From Paguma larvata (Eukaryota > Chordata > Mammalia > Carnivora > Viverridae), in NCBI GenBank assembly GCA_030068075.1, contig CM057832.1:73809502-73873501 (forward strand): a DNA stretch of 64,000 nucleotides. Reading direction: 5' to 3'. Under the pieces are notes generated by a model that saw only the letters and a program-made list of their open reading frames with translations, made no database searches and had not been told where the DNA came from. The translations under genes and the position numbers were made by a program. Shown here piece after piece: positions 1 to 12,038 of this stretch (positions are counted from its first letter, which is position 1; each line of letters begins with the position of its first letter).

Positions 1-177
1 CATGATCTCACAGTTCTAGAGTTTGAGCCCTGCATTGGGCTGTGTGCTGACAGCTCAGAGCCTGGAGCCTGCTTCGGAGTCTGTGTCTCCCTCTCTCTCT
101 GTCCCTCCCCTGCTCACACATTGTCTCTATCTCTCAAAAATAAATAAACATTGAAAAATTAAAAAAAAAAAAAAAAA
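1..177 (+). mobile_element. Felid tRNA-derived SINE, cut by window start
   Basis: The CT-rich middle and AAATAAATAAAC tail with poly-A are present; the tRNA-like head lies before position 1. Confidence 0.9.
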
Positions 178-779
178 GAAATGGCTAGGGCACACATGCC
201 CAACTCTCAGTACCTCTTCCACTCTGTATTCTCCCACCAGACAGTCTGAGATGCAGAGTCCTCCCGCTAGGTGGTAACTCCACACACAAGATAAACAATT
301 GAATGGTCCTTTTCCTGAAAGAAAAAAAACAGTGATTCTAAGTTACAACGCTGACCTTAGATTTCGACCCCTGTCTTGGATCCAACACAGTTGGGAGCAA
401 GGAATATGGTAGGCAAACTGAAGTAGAAGGATGAGTTGATTGAAGAGATGGGGGGGAAAAAGAGTCTACAAGACACCAAGTAAAAGCCTAGACAATTACC
501 CAGTTACCCCAATCAACTCTCATTTGGACATTGAGGATTTGGAAGCGATAGCTGTTTTATGACAGTGAAAAGAAAGATTTTCAGAGAATGAGAAATCATG
601 TAGAAAGGTTATAAAACCTTTTTTTTTTTTTAAATCGTTCTGCTTATTTAACTAAAATAGAGGAGGAGAGTGATACCAGATGATTTGTGGGGGGCCAATA
701 CCAAGTGGGTGAGGAAATCATTATTAGGCAGTTTCTAACTAAGAAACACCAGACTTAGAATTTAAAATCCCAGCGCTGG

Positions 780-955
780 GGGTGCCTGGGTGGCTCAGTA
801 GGTTAAGCATCCGATTTTGGCTCAGGTCATGATCTTGTGGTTTGTGACTTCCTGTGCTGACAGCTCAGAGCCTGGAGCCTGCTTCAGATTCTGTCTCCCT
901 CTCTCTCTGCCCCTCACCCCCCTCAAAAATAAATAAAAATTAAATTAAAAAAAAT
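780..955 (+). mobile_element. Felid tRNA-derived SINE
   Basis: The head gggtgcctgggtggctcag runs through to an AAATAAATAAA tail. The copy is slightly shortened in the CT-rich part. Confidence 0.92.
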
Positions 956-1084
956 GCCAGGGCTAAAAGAATTTGGCAAATCATTTTGTCCAGTTCTAAA
1001 TTTAGGGGAGGGTAGTGGTGGTGATTGATTCCCTTGAAATTCTCTTGAAAGCTAAAAACTTTCTTTCAAAAAATTGGATGTGCT

Positions 1085-1235
1085 ATTTGTTTATTATTTT
1101 TTACATAAAGGAAAACTAAGACCCAGATATGTCAAGTCATTCATTCAGAATTACATAGGTAATGGTCAAGATTCGAATTCTTGTCGCCCCACAGCTCAGT
1201 GCTCTTTCGGTCACACCATCTGCCTTAACACCTTG
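1085..1235 (-). repeat. MIR-family SINE fragment
   Basis: The reverse of the MIR core is recognisable: aaaactaagacccaga, then a degraded gtcaagtca and a terminal block ending near ctcagtgctctttcggtc. Confidence 0.55.
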
Positions 1236-1270
1236 TGACCCATCAAGTAGAGAAGGCCTGGATCTGCAGG

Positions 1271-1304
1271 GTTTTTTGTTTTGTTTTGTTTTGTTTTGTT
1301 TTGT
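1271..1304. repeat. (GTTTT)n microsatellite
   Basis: About seven tandem GTTTT units are present. Confidence 0.9.
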
Positions 1305-1797
1305 GGAGGTAATACTCCACTCTCCTAATCCAGAGACCCCAAGAAGGACTGACCCAAGCATTATATTTTACGCAGATAGGAAGGGAACTTCCGAAAAGGG
1401 TTTGGAGACAGGAGACCTGAATTCTCATTCATTCCATTAGGAAGGTCCTGGTGTTCTTGCCAAGAATTTCAAAACAAGAGCAGGGAGATAGATGGGGGGC
1501 GTGGAAGGTGCTTGTTATTGTGAGTCGGAACTTGATGTAAGTCTTCCCATCAGAAGAAGGCTGTAAAGAGTGGTTAGTTGAATTCAAACTCGATCCACAA
1601 GGCCTGTCCTTCACAAACACTATGGAGGTAACTAGCTCTTCATGTCTGATCTGTGAGCTCAATCATCTGTGGTGTTTCTATGGAAAAAAAGACTTCTGAG
1701 CTCTGAACAACAGTTTAGAGAACAAACCATTATTTCCCAATTCCTTCTTAGATTGGGGGCTGCCTGTAGTGCCATAAATTCAAAGCCATTTAATAAT

Positions 1798-3415
1798 TTT
1801 AAGTTTTAAATTGAAGTAGAGTTGACATTAAATATTAGTTTCAAGTGTACAACAGTGATTCAACAACTATGTACATTAGGAAGTGCTCACCACACCAAGT
1901 ATTGTTACCATCTGTCATCATACACAGTTATCACAATATTATTGACTGTCTTCCCTATGCTGTCCTTTTCATCCCTATGACTTATTTATTTTACAACTGG
2001 AAGTTTGTACCTCCTAATTCCCTCACTATTTCACCTATCCTCCCACTCCCTGCCCTCTGGCAACCACCCATTTGTTCTCTGTGTTTATAAGTCTACAGGT
2101 TTGTTTATTTTGTTTTAGATTCCACATATAGTGAAATCGTACGGTATTTGGTATTTGTTTTCCCCATTTGACTTATTTCACTTAGCATAGTTCCCTCTAG
2201 GTCCATCCATGTTGTCATGAATGGTAAGATTTCATTCTTTTTTACAGATGAGTCACATTCCGTTGTATAGATATACTGCCTCTTCTTTAACCATTCATCT
2301 ATCGATGGACATTGGGCTGCTTTCATATTTTGGTTACTGTAAATAATGCTGCAAGAAACATAGAATGCATATATCTTTTCACTTTAGTGTTCTCATTTTC
2401 CTTGAATAAATACCCAGAAGTGGAATTACTGGATCATAGGGTATTTTTATTTTTAATTTTTTGATGATTCTCCCTACTGCTTTCCATAGTAGTTGCACCA
2501 ATTTGCATTTCTACCAATGGAAAACAAGGGCTCCATTTTCTCCACATCCTCACCAACATCTGTCATTTCTAGTCTCTTTGATACTAGTCATTCTGACCAG
2601 TCTAAGGGTAGATATCTCATTGTGGTTTTGATCTGTATTTCCCTGATGAATAATAATGTCAAATATCTTTTCATGTGACTGTAGGCCATCGGTATGTCTT
2701 CTTTGGAAAAATGTTGATTCAAGTCCTCTGTCCATTTTGTAATCAGATTTTTTTTTTGTTAAATTGTAGGAGTTCTTTATATATTTGGTGTATTAACCCC
2801 TTATCGGATATATCATTTGCAAATATCTTCTCCCATTCAGTAGGTTGTCTTTTTGTTTTGTTTCCTTTGCTGTGCAAAAGCTTTTCAGTCTGATGTAGTT
2901 CCACTGATTTACTTTTGCCTTTGTTTTCGGAAGACAGATTCTGAAGAATATTGCTAATCAATTTTACTAGTAAATATTATGATGTTCAAGAGTTTACTGC
3001 CTGTGTTTTCTTTTAAGAGTTTTATGGTTTCAGGTCGTACATTTAAGTCTTTAATCCATCTTGAATTTGTTTGTTTATTTATTTATTTCATTTTGAATTT
3101 ATTTTTGTGTAAGAAAGTGGTACAGTTTCATTCTTTAGCATGTGGCTGTTTGGTTTTCCCAACACCATTGATTGAAGAGATTGTCTTTTCCCCATTGTAG
3201 ATTCTTGCCTCCTTTTTTATAGATTAATTAACTGTGTAAATGTGCATTTATTTCTGGGGCCTGTATCTTGTTCCATTGATCTGTGTGTCTGTTTTCGTGC
3301 CAGTACTATACTGTTTTGATTCCTATAGATTTGTAGTAAAGTTTGAAATCTGAGAAAGCCATCCTATTTTTATCTTACCTATAGCTTCATACAGAATTTC
3401 CTACGTGTTCTGGAA
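1798..3415 (-). mobile_element. L1 3' fragment (ORF2 end and 3' UTR)
   Basis: Read on the minus strand, the sequence gives typical L1 landmarks: the ORF2 C-terminal region, then a 3' UTR with TTGTACACTTGAAAC-type sequence ending near 1798. On plus, the phrases ctgatgaataataatgtc and tccattttgtaatcag are reversed L1 text. No intact ORF2 frame is present, so it is a dead, 5'-truncated copy. Confidence 0.85.
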
Positions 3416-4699
3416 CAGAACCGTGGTCTCCGATGAAAGAATAAATCTTCTCCTTCTCTCCTTCCTTCTTTTCCCATCCTACATTTTTCTAAAGCACAGC
3501 TTAGATGTCTTACTTCAATTTTTAGAATACAAAAGGTTTTTTAAAAATTTTGTTTGATTTTGTTTTTAATGAAGAGAAATTGAGGGTAGGAAGACTCGAA
3601 AGAGAAAAAGGCAGTAAAAAGATTAGGTCACAACATTTGTGCCTTAAGATTGTTTACCTTTCCCAGAATATTTTCAGCAGTTTGGCCGAAGCTCATATCC
3701 TGGGTGACCTTCAGAGGCACTACCTGTCATGAGTTATGTCTCCTACATTGACTTATTGCAAAATCCGTACACCCTGGGTACACAGAGCCTTTTGCTGAAG
3801 GCCGTTTTGTTAAATTCCGGGATGTTTTCTATTGTTTCCAAGTTTAACAACCTACATTTATCATTGCTTCTAGGGGCCCGCAGGAACTGTGGGACCTATA
3901 AAGATTGTTTTGGTTTTCCTTAGAATTCACAACAAGTCACTATTGGCTTTCCCTTGGACTGACCTCATGGAGTGAATGAACTCGGCAGTGCAGAGCAGCC
4001 CCTGGGGTTGTCCATGGGGTTATTCCACACAGGAAGAGGAAGCTGGAAAGAGTTAGGAGGTATGGCTACCAGCCTGGATTTTTGTTCCGAACAATTTTGT
4101 GAGGAGGTTAAATACAAAGTTAAATGTGTAAAGGTAAGGAATGAGCTAATTATGGAGCAACCGACCACATACAAAGGCTTAGTATGCCATCCATCTCCTA
4201 CCCCCACCCTGCCCCATGCTCTGACCTCTTTTTTCTCATACCCTCCTACAACTGGGCAGTCAAATGTGAATGAAATACAATCTAGTTGGTAAATTGCTTA
4301 TTCAAGTTGGTAAATTTTCCCCGTAATTTTTATGCATCCTCATTTCTTAGTATGACGGCTAATGTTTTAGGATGGCGCCTTGGAATTCATCCTTTTTTTC
4401 ACCCAGTTTATGACCCAGGAGAAATCCCGTCCCCCTGTTTTGTAATCTCTATACCGCAGAACCAGAGGACAGCATAAAGATTCACTAAGCAGCCAAGGAT
4501 GTGTGTGGCAGGGGGAAGGAAGGTTGGTGGTCTAAGTGAGCACCACGTGTGGAGGGCTTCGACCAGGTACATTTGGAGTTTAAGTTAAACACAGGGGGAG
4601 GAGGCACCAACAGAATGGCTGTGAGATTTACCCGGCTATGACCAGCCATCCTTTGAATACATTCTCATGGCGAATGTGCTGATGGAGACTGTTTTTTTA

Positions 4700-5460
4700 A
4701 GAGGAGTTTTAGGCTTACAACAAAATAGAGACAAAGGTACAGACACTGCCCGTGGACTTTGCTGCCACACAGGCCTAGTGTCCCCCATTATCAACATCAC
4801 TTAACCAGAAGGGAAAATTGTGGGGGTGACTGGGTGGCTCAGTCAGGGGAGCATCCAGCTCTTGATTTCGGCTCATGATCTCATGGTTTGTGAGATCGAG
4901 TCCTTCATCAGGCTCTGCACTGACAGAGCGGAGCCTGTTTAGCATTCTCTGTCTCTCCCTTTCTCTCTGCCCCTACCCTGCTCTCTCTCTCTCTCTGTCA
5001 AAATAAATAAAAATAAAAGTTAAAAAAAAAGAATGGTAATTTTTTTACCAAAGATAAACCTATATAGGCATATCATTATCATCCGAAGTCTCTAGTGTAC
5101 CTTGGGGTTCTCTTGATGTGTACATTCTATGCATTTGGACCAACGTATAATAATACTTATCTGTCATTATAATATCATACGGAATATTTTCCCTGCCCTA
5201 AAATCCCCAGTGGTCTGCCTCTTCAGCTCTCCCTGCACCCCATCCCTGGCAACCACCGACCTTTTACTGCCTTCACCATAGTTTTCCCTTTTCCAACTTG
5301 TCATACGGTTGGAATCATACGGTGTGTAGCCTTTTCAGATTGGCTTCCTTCACTTAGCCATACGCATTTATGCTTCCTCCGATGTCTTCTCATGGCTCGG
5401 CAGCTCATCTCTTTTTAGCATGAAATAGTATTTCATTGTCTGGATGCATTGAAGAACTTT
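4700..5460 (-). mobile_element. Old L1 3' fragment split by a SINE
   Basis: L1M-type 3' text occurs on both sides of the SINE at 4823-5031, including ctggcaaccaccgacc and gaaatagtatttcattgt. The element is strongly diverged. Confidence 0.6.
4823..5031 (+). mobile_element. Felid tRNA-derived SINE
   Basis: The element is full length, from gggtgactgggtggctcag to the A-rich tail, and is inserted in an older L1. Confidence 0.92.
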
Positions 5461-6283
5461 TGAGACTGGGAATCCTCAGACCCATCACCCTTCATCTACC
5501 CAGGATCTCTCAAACTCAATTAAAGAATTTTATAGTTTTCCCAACTGGGCTTACAACATCACTAATAATTTCTACAATCCCTACCAAAAAAAAAAATTCT
5601 TAAAAAGCTGGTATTCTGTTTTGATCGTGTGAGGTTGAGACATTAACTTACCTAATGAGGGCTACCTGACCTTGAATAAAAACTAAGTGCTCCAGCCCAT
5701 TGCACTGCCCTTAGGACGTCAGATTTAGCACATCGAAATATAGAGTATCTGGCAATCCTAGGTGGAATAAAGGCCCCACTCCTCTAGTAATGGTGGTCTC
5801 AAATATTGGTATCAAAAAGCCAATACTGTATTTCCTGTGATATGGCCTATGGTGGATGACAGTGCCAACCTTCCACCACCCTCCTCCCCCACCCCCAATT
5901 CAATGTATTCTCCCGTTTAGCTTATTCTGATTGGAAGTTTTGAGCAGTAACTATATGTGCCTCTGGAATGAAAGTAAGAGAACACAAATTGATGGTGACT
6001 TGGTGCAAGTTTGTCTAGAAGGCCAGTTCTTTCAAAGACGAGTCAACTGCAGATAGGTAAAGGGCGACAACCACTGTAGGGCAGTTTTCATGGAGTCGCC
6101 TCGAGGGACTGCTTGGGAGTGGTAAGGAGGAGCCAGTGAGGGCATTCTAGGTGGGGCTCTTGATGGTCAGCCTGTGCTCCATGCTGAGCAGCTCTGCCCT
6201 GGTCAGTTTACATAATAGGACTCAGCTTACGATTTCACCTGAAGAAGAGGGTCTACTGCCAAAAGATCTTCTGAAACCATTGT

Positions 6284-6484
6284 TGTTGTTGTTTTTAATT
6301 TTTTATTTCAGAAAGAGAGAGAGAGACAGAGAGAGGGAGAGAGACTGAGGGCGAGAGAGAATCTCAAGCAGCCTCCATGCCCAGCTCAGAGCCTGACATG
6401 GGGCTAGATCCTGTGACCCTGGGATCATGACCTGAAGCCAAAATGAAGAGTTAGACGCTCAACCAACGGAGCCACCCAGGCACT
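6284..6484 (-). mobile_element. Felid tRNA-derived SINE
   Basis: The reversed head gagccacccaggcactcc ends at 6484. An imperfect target duplication ctgaaaccattgtt / ctggaaccattatt flanks it. Confidence 0.92.
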
Positions 6485-6850
6485 CCTGGAACCATTATTC
6501 TAAGTTAGAAACAGGCTGTCCAGTGCAGTAGCCACTGGCCTCATGTGGCCACTGAGCACTTGAAATGCGGTTAGGACTTGAGTCATGCTGTGAATGGAAA
6601 ATAAACATCAGATTTCAAATACTTAGTATTAAAAAAAATTCTCAATTTTCATATTCATTACATGTTCAAATGATTATATTTTGAATCTATTAATTAAATA
6701 AGTGTATTATTAAAATTAATTTCACCTGTTTATTTTTATTCTCTAAAATGTGACCACCGAAAAATTTAAAAATGTATGCATGGCTTGCATTCTATTTCAG
6801 TTGGATGGTGGTGATACCCCATGTTGCGAGTTATGTAAAAGAAATTCTAG

Positions 6851-7074
6851 GGGTGCCTGGGTGGCTCAGTCGGTTAAGCGTCTGACTTCCACTCAGGGCA
6901 TGATCTTGCGGTTGGTGAGTTCAAGCCCCATGTCAGGCTTTGTGCTGACAGCTCAGAGCCTGGAGCCTGCTTCAGATTCTGTGTCTCCTTCTCTCTCTCT
7001 GCCCCTCCCCTGCTAATGCTCTAGCTCTTTTTGTCTCTCAAAAAATAAAAAAAAAAAAAACGTTAAAAAAAAAA
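6851..7074 (+). mobile_element. Felid tRNA-derived SINE
   Basis: A full-length copy flanked by the target duplication agaaattctag / agaagttctag. Confidence 0.93.
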
Positions 7075-7289
7075 AGAAGTTCTAGGCCTAATGTGAATAG
7101 CAGGTGACCATTTCCAGATTAGTTTAGATCATCCACTAGTCTAAGCACTTTGTAGCTAAGAGTAACTTAACACTTATGTCACTGATCCTCATTCTAAAAC
7201 AATAAAAAATTATTGAGTACTTTCCTCAAGTTTTTTATTTTTCTCTTGGTATTGAGACTTACTCTCTCTTTTTTTTTTTTTTTTTGGTT

Positions 7290-8840
7290 GTGGTTACAAA
7301 CAGCTGAGGAAAGCAGCAGGTGGTGATACTGACTCCACGTTTCAGAGAAGCGCACAGGGGGCGGCCCAGAGTAGAAACAGGCGGCTGTCATTTGGAAGAT
7401 CAAGACCAACCACGTCACCCTCCTCCCCCGACCCCCCCGCCGAGCTTCCAGCTTTACTTTCTCCTGTGGCTTTGTCCGTTCCTCTGATTGTAGCTTTCTC
7501 TGACTTTTTCTGATTCTGGCAGAATTCATGGTCCTCCCTGATTTTGTTCCCTCTTGGGAAGCTTCTCCTCTCTTTTTCCTCCTCTCTCCAATTCTTCTTA
7601 TTCTTCGTCTTTCCTTTGCCCTGTTCTCTGCCTCTTTTTCTAGGCACGTTGATCTTTCCTGCTTTAGCTCCTGAAGTTTCTGCCTCTTGAGCTGCTGCTG
7701 TTTCTTACGTGAGGCATCGCTCAGGTGTTTGGAGTCAGTAGAAACCTTACGTTGCAGGCAGTGGTCTTGCGGTCCTGGTCTTTCTGTGTGAGCTTCAGGC
7801 GGCGTGGCACTCAGGGCTTGGATGAAGTGCAGGTATGTACCTCCGGTGTGCAACATTCGCCTGGAAGTTCAAGGGTTACCTGAACTGCAGGTGTGTAAGT
7901 TCTGGCCTGTCATCTCCTTCCGTTGGGGGTCCGGCATGGAGATGCCCCGGCTCCATATCTCCCCACACTTGTCTCAGGCCCCTTGACCACGACCTCCCCG
8001 CTGGGCTGACTCCTCAGTGTGAACTAGTTGCAGGGCAGCCCCTCCGGGTGACTTGTGCCTGGCCTCTCTCTCAGCAGCATTTCATTCCCATCCTTTGAAT
8101 CATGGAAGAAAGAGTCCCCGTCCTGGTCCTGGTGTGTAGGGAAATTAGTCTTGAACTTGGTGGCAGGCACCTTGAGGACTTAGGGGACCGGGGAGCCGAA
8201 GGACCTCGCGGTGGAGGCAGGCCAGTTAAAACTTGACCTGGTTCTTGGGTCGCCTGAGTGATTCAGTTCAGCATACGACTTCCGCTCAGGTCAGGATCTC
8301 CCAGTTTGTGGGTTGGAGCTCCACGTGGGGCTCTGGGCTGACAGCTTGGAGCCTGGAGCCTGCTTTGAATTATGTGTCTCTGTCTCTCTCTGCCCCTCCC
8401 CCGCTGACACTCTGTTTCTCTTTCTCTCAAAAATAAATAAACATGAAAAAAAATTTAAAAAAAAGAAACTTGACCAGATCCACCTTGCCATTCAAGAGGA
8501 TTAAGTCCATGGTGCCCTAGGAAATCCGCAGGGTGGAGAGCTGGTGATTGTGCACCATGGCCGTAGGCCTTTCCGGCACCTCCCAGCTGGAGATGGTCCT
8601 CCCTGGCCACCTCGCCTGTGAGGGCCATGCTGATGGTCACCTTCATGATGAGCTTGAGACAGAGACCTACAGAGGACAGAGCTCCACTGTCCCAGACATC
8701 TCGTGGACTGCGGTAGCTGCTGCCTTAGCCCGGCTAGCATGGCTGCCATGCCTGGTGCCACCACCTTTGCTCAAGGGGCCCTCGGCGCCACTGGCCACTG
8801 CCATTGCCTGTCCCTGTGGTTGTGCTCAGTGCTAGAGATA
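7290..8840 (-). pseudogene. Unidentified processed-pseudogene-like segment
   Basis: On the minus strand this G/C-richer tract ends in a poly-A run (T run at about 7270-7286 on plus) and has an open frame of 220 codons at 7194-7856. The frame has a Lys/Arg/Glu-rich stretch (SDASRKKQQQLKRQKLQELK and following) resembling a basic nuclear or nucleolar coiled coil. Further 5', short frames between 8455 and 8764 continue in shifting registers. A felid SINE (8241-8464) interrupts it. Broken frames, poly-A and no introns suggest a retrocopy, but I could not name the parent gene and found no clear flanking duplication. It could instead be unusual intronic sequence. Confidence 0.35.
8241..8464 (+). mobile_element. 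Felid tRNA-derived SINE in the pseudogene-like segment
   Basis: It is full length, with target duplication aaacttgacc on both sides (about 8228 and 8466). It splits the segment at 7290-8840 and so is younger than it. Confidence 0.93.
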
Positions 8841-8886
8841 CAAAGGTGAGTGAGACATATTAATTTGTGCCTTTGAAGACCTCAGT

Positions 8887-8887
<1 letters not shown>

Positions 8888-8922
<35 letters not shown>
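8888..8922. repeat. (GA)n microsatellite
   Basis: About 17 GA units are uninterrupted. Confidence 0.95.
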
Positions 8923-8925
<3 letters not shown>

Positions 8926-9306
8926 AAGAATGACTAAACAATATAAAATACGCCCTCTGAGCTGCCTTGTTTGAATGGATACCGTCTGGGCCATACTGCA
9001 GGAAAAACATTTGTTGAATAAATAAGTAGGTGAATGAATGCAGAGAATGAAAGTTACAAGAATAGAGGGATTCAGGAAAGTCTGTAGAGGAAATACTGAC
9101 TGTAATGGATTAGAAAGAGGTGGCCAGGTAAAGCAGGCTGGGGAAGATATGCTGGAAAGAGGAAAGGCAAGATTGGCTCAAGTTTCTAGTAACTGGTATG
9201 TCTGGATTTAGAGCATGGTGGATGAGGTCATGAGGGATGTGAGTCCCAGGGTGAAGACCCTCATATGCAGAGTTACGATTCTATTTGAAAATCAGTGGAG
9301 AGTCAT

Positions 9307-9718
9307 TTTTTTTAGTCTTTTTTTTCTCCTTAAAGAGCCAATGGCAGAGGGAAAGAGAGAGAGACAGAGAATCTTTTTTAAAAAAAATGTTTATTTATTT
9401 ATTGTGTGTGAGAGAGGGAGCGGGAGAGGGGTGGAAAAAGGGAGGGAGAGAATCCCAAGCAGACTGTGCTGTTAGTGCAGAGCCTGATGCGGGGCTAAAC
9501 CTCACAAACTGAGATTGTGACCCGGGCTGAAATCCAGAGTTGGATGCTTAACTGACTGAGCCACCCAGGTGCCCAGAAAAGGGAGAGAGAATCTTAAGCA
9601 GCCTCCGTGCTCAGCTCAGAGCCAGATGCAGTGCTTGATCCCACAACCCTGGGATCATGACCTGAGCTGAAATCAAGAGTTGGACACTCAACCGACTGAG
9701 CCATCCAGGCTCCCCCAG
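9307..9718 (-). mobile_element. Felid SINE interrupted by a second SINE
   Basis: The tail side (9307-9373) and the head side (9577-9718, ending at gagccatccaggctccc) are separated by another complete copy at 9374-9576. Confidence 0.88.
9374..9576 (-). mobile_element. Felid SINE nested in an older SINE
   Basis: A complete copy ends at gagccacccaggtgccc. The host text around agagaatctt appears on both sides as a likely target duplication. Confidence 0.9.
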
Positions 9719-9849
9719 ATAATACCAATTTTATAGAGAAGTTAGACAGTGTGTTGAGGATATTAAAAAATAAATAAAGACATAAGTTTCAAGATCTAAT
9801 AATTGAAAATTTTCCAATTTGCAAAGACTTTAGGATATGTTTGTTTTCT

Positions 9850-11000
9850 GTCATTCATTCATTCATTCATTCAGCAAACACTTAATGAGCACCTACTATC
9901 TGTCACAGTCTAGACTAGAACAGGGTATACAAAATAAATGTGGTAGAATCCTAGCCCTGAGGGTCTCACAATTAGTAGGGGAGATGGACATGTTTAATTA
10001 AAACCCAATGTGAAAAGAGCTATGATAAAGCAGTATATTATGGAATCAAGAAGAAGGAAGAGCATTTCCAGGAGGACTAAGAAAAGCCTCCGTCTTAGAG
10101 GAGATGATGTTCAAGTTGGGTCTTAAAAGTCAAGTGTTCCCTACAGTGTTGTTCTCCAGGAAGAGGAACACATGGACAAAAAGGACAGAGGCATGAAAGC
10201 GCATGACATGTTTGCTGGCTGCTGAGTAGTTCTAGGTGGTTATGGGTACTAGAGTAATGGAAGGAGAGGTGAGATCAGAAGCTAGGACTGATGGGGGAAG
10301 AATTTAATTACCTTATAAAAATTTAAAAAAAACATTTATTGGAAGTTTATTGAAGGACAAAACAGAAATGCATAGATTGCAGAGATATACCATGTTCATA
10401 AATGTGATGACTCAGGATCATAAAGGTGGATTTTTCTCCTCAAATAAATTCAGTGCTATGTCAATTAATATCCAAGGGATTTTTTTTGATTGAAATGTGA
10501 CTGAGTATAAAATTTATGTAGAAAAGGGACCAAAATAATTAACCAAAATAATTTTGAAAAGGATAGCAGAAATGTATCTTCCCAACTATCGATATTACTC
10601 TAGTAAGTTTTAACAACTAAAACATTGTTGGAAGCATTTCTTGAATGTTGAGAATAATTCATCCTGGTCATCTTTCAGTGACCAGATGTGATTTTTTTTT
10701 AATTTCTCTGGCATTACTGTACAGAATGGTTTGAGGAAGGGGGTGGCAAGACCAGAGTCGAGCTCACATGCTGGTACTTCAGAAAGTCAGCTGAAAGATG
10801 CTGAGAATGGTGAAGAAGGATAGTAAAAGTGGAGAAAGTTCTGAGTAAAAAAATGCTTAGGAGAGAAAATCAGCAGACCTTGAAGGTTACCTTTGTTTAG
10901 GGGTAGGTGGGCTGGGCAGGAGGTAAGAGAAGGAGAATGTTAAGGTATCAAACCTGGGTAGATGGTTGGACAGTGGGTCTGTTAACAGAAAGTGTGACTG
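9850..11000 (+). repeat. L2-like ancient LINE stretch
   Basis: The attcattcattcagcaaac start followed by cacttaatgagcacctacta is the common L2-type consensus. Later text (gatgttcaagttgggtctta, agaggaacacatgga) fits the same family. Boundaries are approximate. Confidence 0.45.
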
Positions 11001-11392
11001 TCAGAGGAAGCCCAGATTGGGTTTACTCTGGGATATGTTGATTTAGGGTTCTCTTGGACAGAGAAGTAAAATGGAGTTTGGAAGAGCTGGAGGCAGACAT
11101 CTTAAGTATTTGTTGAAGTAATTAAAATAAAATGCCCTAGGCAGATTCCAAGTCCAACAAGTAGAAGAGGAGGACAGAGCAGGGACACCTCCTGGGGGAG
11201 ACGATGCCTGTATCTGGGCCTGGAAGGTTGGGAGGGTCTGAAGAGGCAGAAATGTAATGCGGGGCAGCCCAGGTTACAGGGCAGATGCAGAAGCTGAGTG
11301 AGAACAGAGGGTGCTGATGCTGGAGAGTTTTGGCTGGACCGGCAAGAGAGAGAAACCTCCAAAAGTGGTAGGTGAGAAAAGAGAGGCTAATG

Positions 11393-11612
11393 GGGCACTT
11401 GGCTGGCTCAGTCGGTTAAACGTCTGACCCTTGATATCAGCTCAGGTCATCATCTCAGGATGGTGGGATTTAGCCCCATGTCAGGCTCTGCGCTGTCACT
11501 GTGATTGGAATTCTCTCTCTTGCTCTCTTCCGCTTCCCAGCATGCTCGCTTTCTCTCTCTCTCCCTCTTTCTCCCAAAATAAAATAAAACTAAAACAAAA
11601 CAAAACAAACAT
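11393..11612 (+). mobile_element. Felid SINE next to exon J donor
   Basis: The copy runs from ggggcacttggctggctcag to an AAAACAAAAC tail. A short duplication ggctaa may flank it. Its 3' end lies about 66 bp from the exon J donor, in the opposite orientation to the gene. Confidence 0.92.
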
Positions 11613-11677
11613 GGGCTAAGCCCAAAGGAAACCTCATTTTTCCATCCACACATGCAGAATGACAGGTGCACCCTCAC

Positions 11678-11895
11678 CTTTGCATTTGTCGCAAGTTGGG
11701 TGGCATCTCTCACACGTCCGTTTTTCTTGCTCTGCATAGTAGTGCTCTGGGCAGGTGCGATGACACTCTCCCGTGGAGTGGAGCAGGAAGAAAAACGTAT
11801 CACAAGACAGGCAGTCGGTGGGCCCCGGGCCCCGGCATGCCTTGCAGCTCTTGCTGCACCTCTCACACCGGCCAGTGGAGTTCTCTGCGTAATAT
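11678..11895 (-). CDS. PCSK5: PCSK5 exon J, furin-like repeats (last exon in view)
   Basis: It encodes 72 full codons: YYAENSTGRCERCSKSCKAC, RGPGPTDCLSCDTFFFLL, HSTGECHRTCPEHYYAEQ, then EKRTCERCHPTCDKCK, with twelve cysteines. The acceptor is tcggtttcag and the donor gtgagg. N-S-T is a sequon. The exon ends in phase 1, waiting for a codon completed by an exon beyond this window (human continues GKGALNCLSC). It is 218 nt, like exon F, with the same phases. A felid SINE ends about 66 bp past its donor. Confidence 0.95.
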
Positions 11896-12038
11896 CTGAA
11901 ACCGAGTGCGTAAGAGAAGACTGAATCCCAAGCTCTGCCCTTAAGTTGGGTGTGGTGAAAAAATCATGGTTAGCCAGTGATGTTTCCAAGTTGGGTGGCT
12001 TTAGGCTTGGCTCATTAACTGTCCTCAGTAGGTCATTA

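Larger units (their letters stand above)
1..11677 (-). other. PCSK5: Intron downstream of exon J (at least 11.7 kb)
   Basis: No further Cys-rich exon was found, so the remaining repeats, transmembrane segment and tail should lie beyond position 1. Content: SINEs at 1, 780, 4823, 6284, 6851, 8241, 9307-9718 (nested) and 11393; a 1.6 kb L1 fragment (1798-3415); a second L1 (4700-5460); MIR (1085-1235); an L2-like tract (9850-11000); and a pseudogene-like segment (7290-8840). Stretches 180-770, 3420-4690 and 5460-6280 show nothing recognisable. Confidence 0.8.

Noticed and set aside
2105..2961. Frames at 2105-2326 and 2743-2961, minus strand
   Set aside because: They are fragments of a dead L1 ORF2 or 3' UTR, not a host gene.
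6750..7016. Open frames containing VAQSVKRLTSTQGMILR-like text, recurring at 20149, 22480, 29631, 35795, 36940, 48504 and 62706
   Set aside because: They are translations of felid SINE copies; the similarity between them reflects the repeat, not a protein family.
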